51,294 bases of DNA from Deltaproteobacteria bacterium (GTDB lineage: Bacteria > Desulfobacterota > Syntrophia > Syntrophales > UBA5619), in contig JAKAFS010000018.1 in assembly GCA_021817825.1 (NCBI GenBank), positions 1-51,294 of the forward strand, in the 5' to 3' direction. A program made the translations under genes and the position numbers. The notes under the pieces are model-generated. The model was not told where the DNA came from and did not search any database. It saw only the letters and a list, made by a program, of their open reading frames with translations. Shown here in pieces: positions 32,264 through 40,957 of this stretch; within the stretch, counting starts at the first letter, position 1, and every line of letters begins with the position of its first letter.

Positions 32264-34693
32264 ATGAGCAACGGTGAATTGAAGCGCAATACGATTTGCC
32301 TTCCCTGCCTAAAAGCACAGGCCGGAAACGTGATCGCCTTTGCGGAAGCATCCGCCTTACGCTGCGGCCTCGGTCGGCAGGAGGCGCTGTCGCTGGTCCT
32401 GGCGGCGGAAGAGATATTCCTCTATCTTTGCCATAAGGCGGACCCGGGTCAGAAGGTGGAGATCTTCAGCGCCGACGGCGCCTATTATCTCCAGATGGAT
32501 TTTGTTTTTTCCGAAGCGGAACTCAACCTCCGGGCCTTCAACCTCACCTACCATCCGGCCTATGAAGAAGACGAAGATATGGCCGAGCTCGGGCTCCTGA
32601 TCGCTTCCCGGCAGGTGGACCGATTCCGGCTCGTCAGGGAGCCCAACCATCTGCTCCGCCTGGTGCTCATCAAGGAAAAAAGGATTCCCCTTCCGGACAG
32701 CACCGAGGCGACGGCGCCCGCATCCGGCGGCGAAATCACCATAGGGCCGGCCGATCCCGAAAGCGCCGAGCGGTTCGTCCGGCTGGCCCTCCGTCATTTT
32801 GAACTGAACCGGCTCCCCCCTTTCTTTGCCAGTCCCGGAAAGGTATCGGGCATGATCGCCTCGGGCGCCTACGGCTGCGCCGTCGCCGCCGACGGGCAGG
32901 GACGCCAGGCCGGCGGCATCCTCTGGCAGCAGGGTCGGGAAAAAACCGCGGAGTGTTACGGCCCCTATCGCTTCGGGCCGTCGGGGAAGGAGGATTGGGG
33001 CGCTCCCCTGCTGGAATGCTGCCTTCGGGAGGTGGCCAAGACGCCGGCCATCAATCTGATCAACCGCTATCGGGGCGACAGGCTTCCCCATGGCTACTTC
33101 GACGAACTGGGGTCCTACTCGGAATACCGGGACGACAATCGCACCGCGGTGCAACTGGTCTTCTGCCGGCAGCTCAGCGAGGACCCGGGCGCAACGGTGT
33201 GGGCGAGCCCGCAGTTGGACGACTTTCTCCTCCAGGAGTATCGCCGCCTGGTCCTGCCCCGGGAGGTCGCCTTTGTCCGGGCCGAGGATCGCCCGGCGAC
33301 CTCGGATCACTCGGTTCTGGCTGCCGATTTGCAGCGGGAGCAGAACGGCGCCACCCTGCGTCTCCTCTGGCCGGGAAAGGATATCGTGCAAAACGTCGCC
33401 GACCACGTGCGGCTCCTGGAAGCGGAGCGCTGGAAAAACGTCTCCGCCGAAGTGGATCTGGGGCTTCCCTGGCAGGCCCCCTTTGCCGAGGCCCTGCTGA
33501 AGAGCGGCTTCATGCCCCGGCTCATCGTGCCCCATGCCGGCCAGGGCGATCTGGTCCTCTTCCGCCGCCCGCCGGCGCTCAACAGCCTGGTTCCCGAATT
33601 CGTCAAGACCTTCGAGCCCTATATCCCCAGCCGTCCGCCCGAGGTCCTGAAAAAACAGTACCGCTATGCGACCCTTTACCACCTGAACAACAACGAAAAC
33701 GCCCTGGGCCCGCCCCCGGCGGCGCAGCAGGTGCTGCGGGACTTTCCGCCCTTCAATGCGACTTACTATCCCAGCGGCGACAGCTATCATCTGCGCCTCC
33801 GGCTGGCGGAATTTTACGGTCTCCATCCCGACCAGTTCATCGTCGGAAACGGCGCGAACGAAAGCATCACGTTGCTGATCAAGGCCTTTTGCGAGAGCGG
33901 GGACAATATCGTCACTGCGGACAAGACCTATGGCGGCTATGAGTGGGTGGCCCGCTTTTCGGGCATCGGCGCGCTTCTGGCCCCGCTCAGCGGCTTGGCC
34001 TTCGATCCCGAGGCGATGCTCGCGAAGCTCAACGACCGCACCAAGATCGTCTTTGTCTGCAACCCCAACAACCCCACGGGGACCTATTGGAGCCGGCGGC
34101 AATTGACCGACTTTCTCGACCGGGTCGCGGGCCGATGCATCGTGGTTATCGACGAGGCCTACTGCGAATTTGTGGACCGGGCCGACTTTCCGGACGGCAT
34201 GTCGCTGATCGGGACCTATCCGAACCTCGTCATCTTCCGGACCTTCTCCAAGATGTACGGGCTGGCGGGGCTGCGGATCGGCTATCTGGCCGCCGATATC
34301 GACGTGATCAACATCATCCATCGCACGGCGGTGGTCTATTCGGTGAACGCCCCGGCCCAGGCGGCGGCCCTGGCGGCCCTGGGCGATCGGGAGCACATCC
34401 TCCGCACCCGGGCGATGGTGGCCGCGGGCAAGGATTTCCTGAAGAAGGAACTTTCGCTCTTGGGATTGGCGTTCAGTTACGGCGAGGGCAATTACCTGTC
34501 GATCAAGCTTCCCTTCAGCGACAGCTTCGCCTATCGCCGGATGATGCAAAAGGGGGTCATGGTGCGGATGATGACCGCCTTTCGCTTCCCGAACAGCATC
34601 CGGATCACGATCGCGAAGCCCGAGGCCATGGAGGCCTGCGTGGCGGCGCTGGCCTATGCCCTCAAAGACATGGGAGGCATCGACAAGGGCTGA
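32264..34693 (+). CDS. fusion of RsbW-like HATPase, GNAT-like region and HisC-like aminotransferase
   Basis: 809 residues from ATG 32264 (GAGGTG upstream). About 10-140 resembles anti-sigma HATPase domains (GLGRQEALSLVLAAEEIFLYL, an N-box-like helix) without a clear ATP-binding G box. About 150-440 is acetyltransferase-like, similar to the protein encoded at 49553-50656. About 450-805 is a class I/II PLP aminotransferase of the histidinol-phosphate type: YHLNNNENALGPPP, NGANESITLLIKAF, FVCNPNNPTGTYWS, DEAYCEF and Lys663 in TFSKMYGLAGLRIGY. The substrate may be an amino acid or amino-sugar-like metabolite; the fusion suggests a regulated biosynthetic step. Confidence 0.8.
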   Translation: MSNGELKRNTICLPCLKAQAGNVIAFAEASALRCGLGRQEALSLVLAAEEIFLYLCHKADPGQKVEIFSADGAYYLQMDFVFSEAELNLRAFNLTYHPAYEEDEDMAELGLLIASRQVDRFRLVREPNHLLRLVLIKEKRIPLPDSTEATAPASGGEITIGPADPESAERFVRLALRHFELNRLPPFFASPGKVSGMIASGAYGCAVAADGQGRQAGGILWQQGREKTAECYGPYRFGPSGKEDWGAPLLECCLREVAKTPAINLINRYRGDRLPHGYFDELGSYSEYRDDNRTAVQLVFCRQLSEDPGATVWASPQLDDFLLQEYRRLVLPREVAFVRAEDRPATSDHSVLAADLQREQNGATLRLLWPGKDIVQNVADHVRLLEAERWKNVSAEVDLGLPWQAPFAEALLKSGFMPRLIVPHAGQGDLVLFRRPPALNSLVPEFVKTFEPYIPSRPPEVLKKQYRYATLYHLNNNENALGPPPAAQQVLRDFPPFNATYYPSGDSYHLRLRLAEFYGLHPDQFIVGNGANESITLLIKAFCESGDNIVTADKTYGGYEWVARFSGIGALLAPLSGLAFDPEAMLAKLNDRTKIVFVCNPNNPTGTYWSRRQLTDFLDRVAGRCIVVIDEAYCEFVDRADFPDGMSLIGTYPNLVIFRTFSKMYGLAGLRIGYLAADIDVINIIHRTAVVYSVNAPAQAAALAALGDREHILRTRAMVAAGKDFLKKELSLLGLAFSYGEGNYLSIKLPFSDSFAYRRMMQKGVMVRMMTAFRFPNSIRITIAKPEAMEACVAALAYALKDMGGIDKG

Positions 34694-34708
34694 TCAGCCA
34701 TTTGAAGT

Positions 34709-35734
34709 CTACTTCACGGAAATCTTTTCTATGATGATGGGGGTTACGGGCACATCGCCCATGGGCCCCTGGAAACCCGTTTTGGCGCTTTCGATTTGGT
34801 CGACCACTTCCATTCCCTTGATCACTTTCCCAAAGACGGTGTAGCCGTAGCCCTGCGCGGTGGGGGCGGAGTAATTCAAGAAGGCGTTGTCCCGGGTATT
34901 GATGAAAAACTGACTGGTCGCGGAATGAGGGTCGTTGGTCCTGGCCATGGCAACGGTTCCCCGGTCGTTTTTGAGGCCGTTGCCGGATTCGATCGCGATC
35001 GGGGCCTGGGTTCTTTTCTGATCCATCTCTTTTGTAAAGCCGCCGCCCTGAATCATGAAGCCTCGGATCACGCGATGGAAAATCGTGCCGTCATAGAAGT
35101 TGGCGTTCACGTATTGGAGAAAGTTTCTCACCGAGTTCGGGGCCTTTTCGGGATTCAGTTCCACTTCGATATCCCCGACATTGGTTTTGATGACCACCTG
35201 GGTCGGTTTGGCCACCGGCACGATCCCCTGTCGCAGCCGCGAGCGCGCATCTGCCACGTTCCTGCTCGGTTGTTGGCCGGTTTTATCAACAGCCCCTTGC
35301 GCCTGCCGAAGCAGGTCCGCTTTGATATCCCGGACATTCTTCTGGATGGCGGCGGCCTGAGAATCTTTCAACTCCGCCGCCGGTTGGCCGGGAAGGGGAG
35401 GACGCGTCACGCCCTTGCTTTGCTGCCCAGCTTTATCGAGAGAGGCTTGCACATCCCGGAGCATGGCTGCGATGGCGCGGTAATTTTGGGCAGTCGCTTC
35501 CGCCTCTTCCGGCGCCGCCTCTTCCAGAACCTGGATGAACTTCTTCGTATTCTCCGGATTCTCCTGAACCAGTCGCCGAATCCTGTCCATGTCGTTGGTC
35601 CCGATCGACTCGTTGACCTGCTTGATATATTCCTGCCCCCCCAACTCCGCTTGGACCGGGGAAACCAGGCCCAGAAGGATCACGAAGACCAGGGGAAATA
35701 ATAAGAAAGTTTCCCGGACGCTATTTAGTTTCAT
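34709..35734 (-). CDS. secreted cyclophilin-type peptidyl-prolyl cis-trans isomerase
   Basis: 341 residues with a signal peptide (LLFPLVFVILLGLVSPVQA). A helical, Gln/Ala-rich N-terminal extension (about 30-170) precedes a cyclophilin domain (about 175-340). The active-site stretch is FYDGTIFHRVIRGFMIQGG, with TVAMARTNDPHSATSQFFIN and GYTVFGKVIKGMEVVDQIE. It catalyses prolyl isomerisation in the periplasm. The N-terminal extension, much longer than in PpiA, may be a chaperone-like coiled region. Its start lies about 200 bp left of a 75-bp repeat. Confidence 0.92.
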   Translation of the reverse strand: MKLNSVRETFLLFPLVFVILLGLVSPVQAELGGQEYIKQVNESIGTNDMDRIRRLVQENPENTKKFIQVLEEAAPEEAEATAQNYRAIAAMLRDVQASLDKAGQQSKGVTRPPLPGQPAAELKDSQAAAIQKNVRDIKADLLRQAQGAVDKTGQQPSRNVADARSRLRQGIVPVAKPTQVVIKTNVGDIEVELNPEKAPNSVRNFLQYVNANFYDGTIFHRVIRGFMIQGGGFTKEMDQKRTQAPIAIESGNGLKNDRGTVAMARTNDPHSATSQFFINTRDNAFLNYSAPTAQGYGYTVFGKVIKGMEVVDQIESAKTGFQGPMGDVPVTPIIIEKISVK

Positions 35735-35935
35735 AATGCTTTGCTCCTTTTACGTTGAAAACCATGAAGGCCGACCCTTGCGCCCATACTCAACCCGCAG
35801 AAGCGCAAAAACTCATCACTCTCGATGCTTGAACCCTTTTTCGATGACTTCCTTACGCTAAACCGCTGCCATCCGGTTTCATTTCTATCAAACCCGTTTG
35901 GGAAACTCAATTCTATTCGTTGGACCTTCCTCGTC

Positions 35936-36010
35936 CGCCTCGCTACTTTCCCCTTGACATCCATCCCTTTTCGCGGCTTGATAATCTCCTCGCCCAGTGC
36001 CGTAGATAGT
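35936..36010 (+). repeat. 75-bp dispersed repeat, copy 1 (upstream of a toxin-antitoxin pair)
   Basis: Matches 36668-36742 in 68 of 75 positions, same orientation. It contains TTGACA (35954-35959) and GATAAT (35980-35985), which look like promoter boxes but are 20 bp apart, wider than optimal. The end lies about 50 bp upstream of the antitoxin start. The rest of the 35735-36061 gap shows no gene. Confidence 0.75.
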
Positions 36011-36061
36011 TTGATATTTTGCCATGGTAAGGTTATCCTTCCATGAAAGGAGATGAGCCGA

Positions 36062-36283
36062 ATGACATCCACAGCGGAAGAAATTGTAAGGAAAATTGAT
36101 GAATTGCCGGATACAGATAAGGCGATGCTCGTCGATGTAATCTTGGCAAAACTGGATCAACCGGATATGGAGTTGGAAAAAATATGGGCGGAAGAGGCCG
36201 CCAAACGATGGACAGCCTATAAAGAGGGTCGTCTCAAATCTATTCCCTATGATGAAGTGATGGCGAGGTACCCCAAGCGATGA
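36062..36283 (+). CDS. antitoxin of a RelE/ParE-type pair (addiction-module family)
   Basis: 73 residues. Start set at ATG 36062, eight bases after AAAGGAGA, rather than the ATG at 36053 inside the RBS. The pattern EEIVRKIDELPDTDKAMLVDVI, WAEEAAKRWTAYKEGRLKSI and EVMARYP is that of the short acidic antitoxins of the putative addiction-module family. It overlaps the toxin gene by 4 bp. It is expected to wrap the toxin and autoregulate the operon. Confidence 0.88.
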   Translation: MTSTAEEIVRKIDELPDTDKAMLVDVILAKLDQPDMELEKIWAEEAAKRWTAYKEGRLKSIPYDEVMARYPKR

Positions 36284-36579
36284 AGGTTCGCTTCCTTGAA
36301 TTGGCGCAATGTGAATTGGATGACGCCTTTCAATGGTATGAAGAACAAATGCAAGGACTCGGTCGGGAGTTGCTCAACGAAGTGGACGGCTCAATACGTC
36401 GCATCGCCCGATGGCCCGCAACGGGAAGGGAAATATTCACAGATGTACGCCGTTGCCTGGTCAAACGTTTCCCTTATGGGATCATTTACGGAATTGAAGA
36501 AGATACAATCGTGGTTGTGTCGATCGCTCATCTGCATCGGAAGCCCTTTTATTGGATAGAACGCTGGGAAAAAGCGTAA
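36280..36579 (+). CDS. RelE/ParE superfamily toxin
   Basis: 99 residues with the compact fold: FLELAQCELDDAFQWYEEQMQGLG, helix RIARWPATGREI, then the strand pairs VRRCLVKRFPYGIIYGIEEDTIVVVSIAHLHRKP. The RFPYGIIY and AHLHRKP segments are the usual conserved core. It starts within the antitoxin stop. ParE (gyrase poison) versus RelE (mRNA interferase) cannot be decided by eye. Confidence 0.88.
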   Translation: MKVRFLELAQCELDDAFQWYEEQMQGLGRELLNEVDGSIRRIARWPATGREIFTDVRRCLVKRFPYGIIYGIEEDTIVVVSIAHLHRKPFYWIERWEKA

Positions 36580-36667
36580 ACGGAGGGGTAGTGAAAAGTC
36601 CCAGCCTCGCCCGCCGTGTTCTTGGTGAACAAAAGGGAAAGAGCGTTGAGTGCATCGGTCGCGGTCC

Positions 36668-36742
36668 CGCCTCGCTACTTTCCCCTTGACATCCATCCCT
36701 TTTCGCGCATTTATAAACTCCTCGCCCAGCACCGTGGATAGT
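36668..36742 (+). repeat. 75-bp dispersed repeat, copy 2 (upstream of the ParB-like gene)
   Basis: 68 of 75 positions identical to 35936-36010, again with TTGACA (36686-36691) and TATAAA (36712-36717) 20 bp apart, and again about 50 bp upstream of a start codon. The seven differences cluster in the putative -10 region and the 3' end. Confidence 0.75.
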
Positions 36743-36789
36743 GGGTCCGGACCCGTTAACCTTTTCAAAAGCTCGGAAAGGAGGACGTT

Positions 36790-37572
36790 ATGGTTACACC
36801 AGCTACTCCAACCTATGTCGCCAACCAACTCTATGACATCCCCCTGGCCGACCTGCAGGCAGACCCCAATCAACCTCGCAAGTACCTCGATCCTATTGCC
36901 CTCGAAGAACTGACCGCCTCGGTCGCCCAGCAAAATGTCATCGCCCCCATTGTCTTTCGGGTGGAAAACGGCATCTGTTACATCGTTGCCGGCGAGCGGC
37001 GCTGCATCGCGGCCCGCAAGGCCGGCTTTGCCACGATCCCGGCCCTCTTCACCGACAAGCCCGCTTATGAGGAGATCGCCCTCGCGGAAAACATCGTCCG
37101 CGCCGACCTCACCCCCATCGAGGAGGCCGAGGCCCTGGACCGCCTCCTGAAGAGCAAGGGGTGCATGCAGGAGGACTTGGCCAAACTCATGGGCAAGTCT
37201 CCTGCCTCCATCTCCGCGACCCTGTCGCTCAATCGGCTGCCCCAGGCGATCCGGGACGAGTGCCGCAAGGACCCCACGGTCCCCAAGCGGACCCTGGTCG
37301 AGATCGCCGGCAAGAAGCAGGAACGGAGCATGGTGAAGGCCTACGCGGCCTACAGAGAAAGCGTCAACCCCGTCAAGAAGGAAAAGGGCGAGCCCGCGCC
37401 GCCGGCCCAGAGCGCCCTGAAGGCCCTGGATGGGGCCCAGAAAAAGGTCGTCGCCCTGGACGCCGCCGCCCTCGGGGACGACAAGGAGGCCGTCACCGCC
37501 GCCCTGACCTCCCTGCAGACGGCGATCAAAACCCTGCTCGCGGCGATCGCCAAGGTAAAGAACCTCGCGTAG
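36790..37572 (+). CDS. orphan ParB/Spo0J-like protein
   Basis: 260 residues after a strong AAAGGAGG. An N-terminal ParB/sulfiredoxin domain has PLADLQADPNQPRKYLD, YIVAGERRCIAARKAG and IALAENIVRADLTPIEEAEAL. A KorB-like helix-turn-helix follows (GKSPASISATLSLNRLP), then an Ala/Lys-rich helical tail. GERR and ENIVR are the CTPase-associated boxes of ParB. There is no ParA partner nearby, so it may regulate transcription of a mobile region rather than segregate DNA. Confidence 0.85.
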   Translation: MVTPATPTYVANQLYDIPLADLQADPNQPRKYLDPIALEELTASVAQQNVIAPIVFRVENGICYIVAGERRCIAARKAGFATIPALFTDKPAYEEIALAENIVRADLTPIEEAEALDRLLKSKGCMQEDLAKLMGKSPASISATLSLNRLPQAIRDECRKDPTVPKRTLVEIAGKKQERSMVKAYAAYRESVNPVKKEKGEPAPPAQSALKALDGAQKKVVALDAAALGDDKEAVTAALTSLQTAIKTLLAAIAKVKNLA

Positions 37573-37638
37573 ACCGCCGGACGGCGCACTGTGCTGGGCG
37601 AGTTTGTGCGCTGTTCTGCAGGAACGGAGTAAATAACC

Positions 37639-38805
37639 ATGAATGGAGAATACCCCATACAACCGGCTCCAGGAGATCTCTTTGACCGGGTAGTTTCGAT
37701 TCTAGAGCAGGCCCGCGCCAATGTGGTCCGTGCCGTCAATAACTGCATGGTCATTGCCTACTGGCTGATTGGACGCGAAATTGTTCAGGAGATTCAAGGT
37801 GGAGCAGGACGGGCAGAATATGGGAAACAAGTCATCGAGCAACTGTCCGCGCAACTGAAAGGGAAATATGGTCGGGGCTTTTCAGTTACAAACCTGCGCT
37901 ATTTCAGAACATTTTATATGGTTTATTCAGATAGAAGGCCGGAGATTCGCCAGATCGGATCTGGCGAATTGGAAAGGGGTGAAATTCGCCACTTCCAATC
38001 CGGCGTTTTAGATGACATGTCGCTGGCCGTTCGGAAAGAGGATGAGGCATGGGGCTTTTCGCCGAATTTAGGCTGGTCTCACTATCAGGTTCTCATGGGT
38101 GTTGAAAATCGTAACGAGCGGCTTTTTTTAGAGATTGAAGCGGAGAGGGATGGCTGGGAGGTTAAGCATCTCGAAAGGCAGATCCATACCTTTCTGTTTG
38201 CCCGCCTTCTGAAAAGCCGCGATAAAGCCGGTGTGATGGATCTGACCAGGGAGGGGCAGATCCTCAAAACACCGGCAGATGCCATGAGAAATCCCTACAT
38301 TCTTGATTTCCTAGGTCTGCCTGATTCGGATGCATTGCATGAGTCCACGATCGAAAGTGCAATTATCGGCAATCTGCAATCATTTCTCCTTGAATTGGGC
38401 AAGGGCTTTGCCTTCGTCGGTCGTCAGAGGCGTCTGCAATATGATCAGAATTTCTTCTATATCGATCTCGTCTTCTACAACTGCCTCTTGAAGTGTTATC
38501 TACTGATCGATTTGAAGCTTGGTGAGCTTACCCATCAGGATGTAGGGCAGATGGACAGCTATGTCAGGCTGTTTGACTATAAATACCGCTCCGAGGGTGA
38601 CAACCCGACGATCGGGCTAATTCTCTGCGCCAAGAAAAACGAGACCATCGTCAAGTATTCCATCCTCAAAGACAACGCCCAGCTCTTTGCATCCAAATAT
38701 GTGCTTTACCTGCCTACGGAAGAAGAATTGAAGCGCGAACTGGAACGGGAACAGCGATTGATCGAAGAACAGTTTGCGAAACCAAGCGAAGGGGAAAAAG
38801 GATAA
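37639..38805 (+). CDS. YhcG/DUF1016-type PDDEXK nuclease-domain protein
   Basis: 388 residues. The N-terminal DUF1016 helical domain has AYWLIGREIVQEIQGG, YGKQVIEQLSAQLKGKYGRGFSVTNL and NLRYFRTFY. The C-terminal PDDEXK-like nuclease region has FAFVGRQRRLQYDQNFFYIDLVFYN, then LIDLKLGELTHQDVGQMDSY, giving the D...(D/E)-x-K arrangement (YIDLVFY, then LIDLKLG). This family is common in mobile and restriction-modification contexts. It lies in the plastic region right of the toxin-antitoxin and ParB genes. Confidence 0.88.
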   Translation: MNGEYPIQPAPGDLFDRVVSILEQARANVVRAVNNCMVIAYWLIGREIVQEIQGGAGRAEYGKQVIEQLSAQLKGKYGRGFSVTNLRYFRTFYMVYSDRRPEIRQIGSGELERGEIRHFQSGVLDDMSLAVRKEDEAWGFSPNLGWSHYQVLMGVENRNERLFLEIEAERDGWEVKHLERQIHTFLFARLLKSRDKAGVMDLTREGQILKTPADAMRNPYILDFLGLPDSDALHESTIESAIIGNLQSFLLELGKGFAFVGRQRRLQYDQNFFYIDLVFYNCLLKCYLLIDLKLGELTHQDVGQMDSYVRLFDYKYRSEGDNPTIGLILCAKKNETIVKYSILKDNAQLFASKYVLYLPTEEELKRELEREQRLIEEQFAKPSEGEKG

Positions 38806-38992
38806 TTCTCAGGAGATGGACTTTTTAGCCCCGACTATCTGCCATCTCCACCGTCGCCTGCCCGCGGAGGCGATGGTGGGCGACGCTTGCGCCTCCGCGC
38901 TTGAGCGAAGGCCCGTATGCGCGCTCCCGAACACGCGCTCGGTATGCGCCCGCGTGGTGCTCACGGTTCATGGGTGTCTCCCGCATCTCTTC

Positions 38993-39181
38993 CGTCATTC
39001 CCGCGCAAGCGGGAATCCAGGAAAAGATGGCGGATTGATGTTTCTAACGGTAATATTGCGCCGGTTTTACCGAAAAATGAGCCCAAAAGGGCCGATAGCG
39101 AAGAAAACCGCAAAGTGCCGCGTCAGATACTTAATGGCGTCGAATAGTTAAGTCACTTCACCGCGGTGAAGTGACTTTCGG
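38993..39181 (+). repeat. about 190-bp composite repeat, copy A (upstream of dinB)
   Basis: Starts with the hairpin CGTCATTCCCGCGCAAGCGG and ends with a perfect 26-bp palindrome at 39151-39176 (core CTTCACCGCGGTGAAG). Between them, blocks such as ATGGCGGATTGAT, GGGCCGATAGC and AATAGTTAA are shared with copy B at 40545. It fills most of the 436-bp gap between the nuclease gene and dinB; the part before it (38806-38992) shows no gene. Confidence 0.7.
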
Positions 39182-39241
39182 AAGGCCGATTCGGGGGTCC
39201 GCAAACGGCATCGATAGACCGGAAATCCTGCGATATCCCCA

Positions 39242-40501
39242 GTGGCTGAGGATATTAGCAAGGGCAAGGCCCAAATCGAACATTGTGTTACCGAAGCGAG
39301 GTGTCCTACGCAAAAGGTCGTGTTTCTCGTTGACATGAACGCCTTTTTCATCAGCTGCGAAATGACCCGCAATAAGGCGCTGGTGGGGGTGCCGGCCGCG
39401 GTGGCCGGCGATCCCAAGAAGCGCACCGGGATCATCCTTGCGGCAAACTATGAGGCGCGGGCCTTTGGCGTAAAAACGGCCATGGTTCTCCATGAAGCCC
39501 TGCGACTCTGCCCGAAAATGCGCCTTGTGCCGCCAGATCACCATTTCTATGGCCAAAAATCCGAAGAGGTCATGGCCTTGCTGGCGAACTACACCCCGGC
39601 TCTGGAACAAAACAGCATCGATGAGGCCTGGCTCGATATGACCGGGTCTGAAGGACTCTTCGGCAGGCCCGTGGCCGCCGCAACCCGCATCATGAATGAG
39701 ATCAAAGACCGGCTCGGGCTTTGGTGCTCGATCGGCATCGCGCCGAACAAGTTTCTCTCCAAAATGGCGGCGGAGATGAAAAAGCCCCTGGGGATCACCG
39801 AACTATGGGAAGCGGATCTGCCCACGAAACTCTGGCCCCTGCCGGTGAAAGAGATGTACGGCGTCGGCGGCAAGACCGCTGAAAAGCTGCACCTCATAGG
39901 CATAGAGACGATCGGCGACCTTGCCAGGGTCGATGTGAACCGCCTGCTTCGCACCTTCGGGAAAGGCGGAAGCGAAATGCATCGCCATGCGCAGGGGATC
40001 GACGATTCCCCGGTTCTGGCGCGGCTGGCCGGCGATATGAAGTCCATCGGGCGCTCGACCACGCTGCCGGAAGATATCTCCGATCTCGAAAAGGCCAAGC
40101 GGGTGCTCATGGAACTTGCCGATGATATCGGCATGACCGCCAGAAGCCACGGCAAAAAGGGCCACACGGTCCATATCACCCTGAAGTATTCCGATTTCCA
40201 GGTCGTCACCCGGCAGGCGACCATTCCGGCCACCTGTACCACCAAAGAAATCGTCCAGGCCGGTTGCCGTCTCCTCGAACAAAACTGGAACCCCTCCCAT
40301 CCGGTCAGATTGATCGGCATCAGCCTTTCGGGATTTCAGGAAGAGGGCGCCGCAGAGCAACTGTCCCTTTTCGATCCCAGGCAAGAGGCGGCGAAAAGCG
40401 ACAAAAACGAGCGGCTCGATCAGGCGATGGACAAAATAAGAGGCAAGCACGGCGCGGAAAAGATCACCTTTGCCACCTTGATCAGGAAAGATAAGGGATG
40501 A
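39242..40501 (+). CDS. dinB: DNA polymerase IV (Y-family translesion polymerase)
   Basis: 419 residues starting at GTG 39242. Palm motifs VFLVDMNAFFISCE and NSIDEAWLDMTGS contain the metal-binding acidic residues (first Asp, then Asp-Glu). The finger/thumb region has KPLGITELWEADLP, the helix-hairpin-helix VGGKTAEKLHLIGIETIGDLA and the little-finger region GRSTTLPEDI. The C-terminus EQLSLFDP is the beta-clamp-binding peptide. No LexA box was recognised. The gene is bracketed by two copies of a palindrome-bearing repeat. Confidence 0.93.
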   Translation: MAEDISKGKAQIEHCVTEARCPTQKVVFLVDMNAFFISCEMTRNKALVGVPAAVAGDPKKRTGIILAANYEARAFGVKTAMVLHEALRLCPKMRLVPPDHHFYGQKSEEVMALLANYTPALEQNSIDEAWLDMTGSEGLFGRPVAAATRIMNEIKDRLGLWCSIGIAPNKFLSKMAAEMKKPLGITELWEADLPTKLWPLPVKEMYGVGGKTAEKLHLIGIETIGDLARVDVNRLLRTFGKGGSEMHRHAQGIDDSPVLARLAGDMKSIGRSTTLPEDISDLEKAKRVLMELADDIGMTARSHGKKGHTVHITLKYSDFQVVTRQATIPATCTTKEIVQAGCRLLEQNWNPSHPVRLIGISLSGFQEEGAAEQLSLFDPRQEAAKSDKNERLDQAMDKIRGKHGAEKITFATLIRKDKG

Positions 40502-40544
40502 ACCTTCATGAACGAACCGACCCCGTCATTCCCGCACCCACTTT

Positions 40545-40757
40545 TGTCATTCCCGCGCAAGCGGGAATCCAGGGAAGCTGGAACCAGAAAAACATGGCGG
40601 ATTGATCTTTCCAAAAGCAATTAGAATTAGGACGCCGTTTTTACCGTGAAATGGGCCTAAAGGGGCCGATAGCAAGAAAAATCGTCGGGCGCTTCGTTAG
40701 ATCGTTAATCGCGTCAAATAGTTAACTTACTTAAACGCGTTTAAGTGAGTTTCGGGA
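40545..40757 (+). repeat. about 210-bp composite repeat, copy B (downstream of dinB)
   Basis: Same head hairpin, internal blocks and tail as copy A. The tail palindrome at 40724-40751 has core CTTAAACGCGTTTAAG: different bases from copy A, but still self-complementary apart from one pair in the outer arm. A half head copy (GTCATTCCCGCACCC) lies just before it at 40524. The following 40758-40957 is AT-rich promoter DNA. Confidence 0.7.
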
Positions 40758-40872
40758 GGCGGGGTGGGGCGGCGGATGGGGCGACACTGGGTGCGATAGG
40801 ATGGGACCCAAAAAGCGGTAAGTTCAAAACTTTCAAATACAAAGTGAGTTACAGGATGGTACGGCTTGCTTA

Positions 40873-40900
40873 TTGAGTACAGGTTAAAAGTCGATATATT
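40873..40900 (+). promoter_or_regulatory. candidate sigma-70 promoter of the SIR2-TPR gene
   Basis: TTGAGT (40873-40878), 16 bp, TATATT (40895-40900), followed by an A/T-rich stretch, 58 bp before ATG 40958. The upstream DNA is markedly more AT-rich than the surrounding chromosome. Confidence 0.5.
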
Positions 40901-40957
40901 AAAAATAATTTTTATTTTTTCGGCATCAATTGAGCGTTGACGCGAGGTTTTAAAATC

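Noticed and set aside
38774..39151. 125-codon plus-strand frame between the nuclease gene and dinB
   Set aside because: It reads through the dispersed hairpin repeat and overlaps the end of the nuclease gene, with no domain or RBS.
39151..39176. Palindrome 66 bp before dinB as a LexA/SOS box
   Set aside because: It does not resemble known LexA operators, and an equivalent palindrome lies downstream of dinB as part of the same repeat, so it belongs to the repeat rather than to dinB control.
38993..40757. dinB as an integron gene cassette flanked by attC sites
   Set aside because: The repeats lack the paired RYYYAAC/GTTRRRY core sites of attC, and no integron integrase is nearby.
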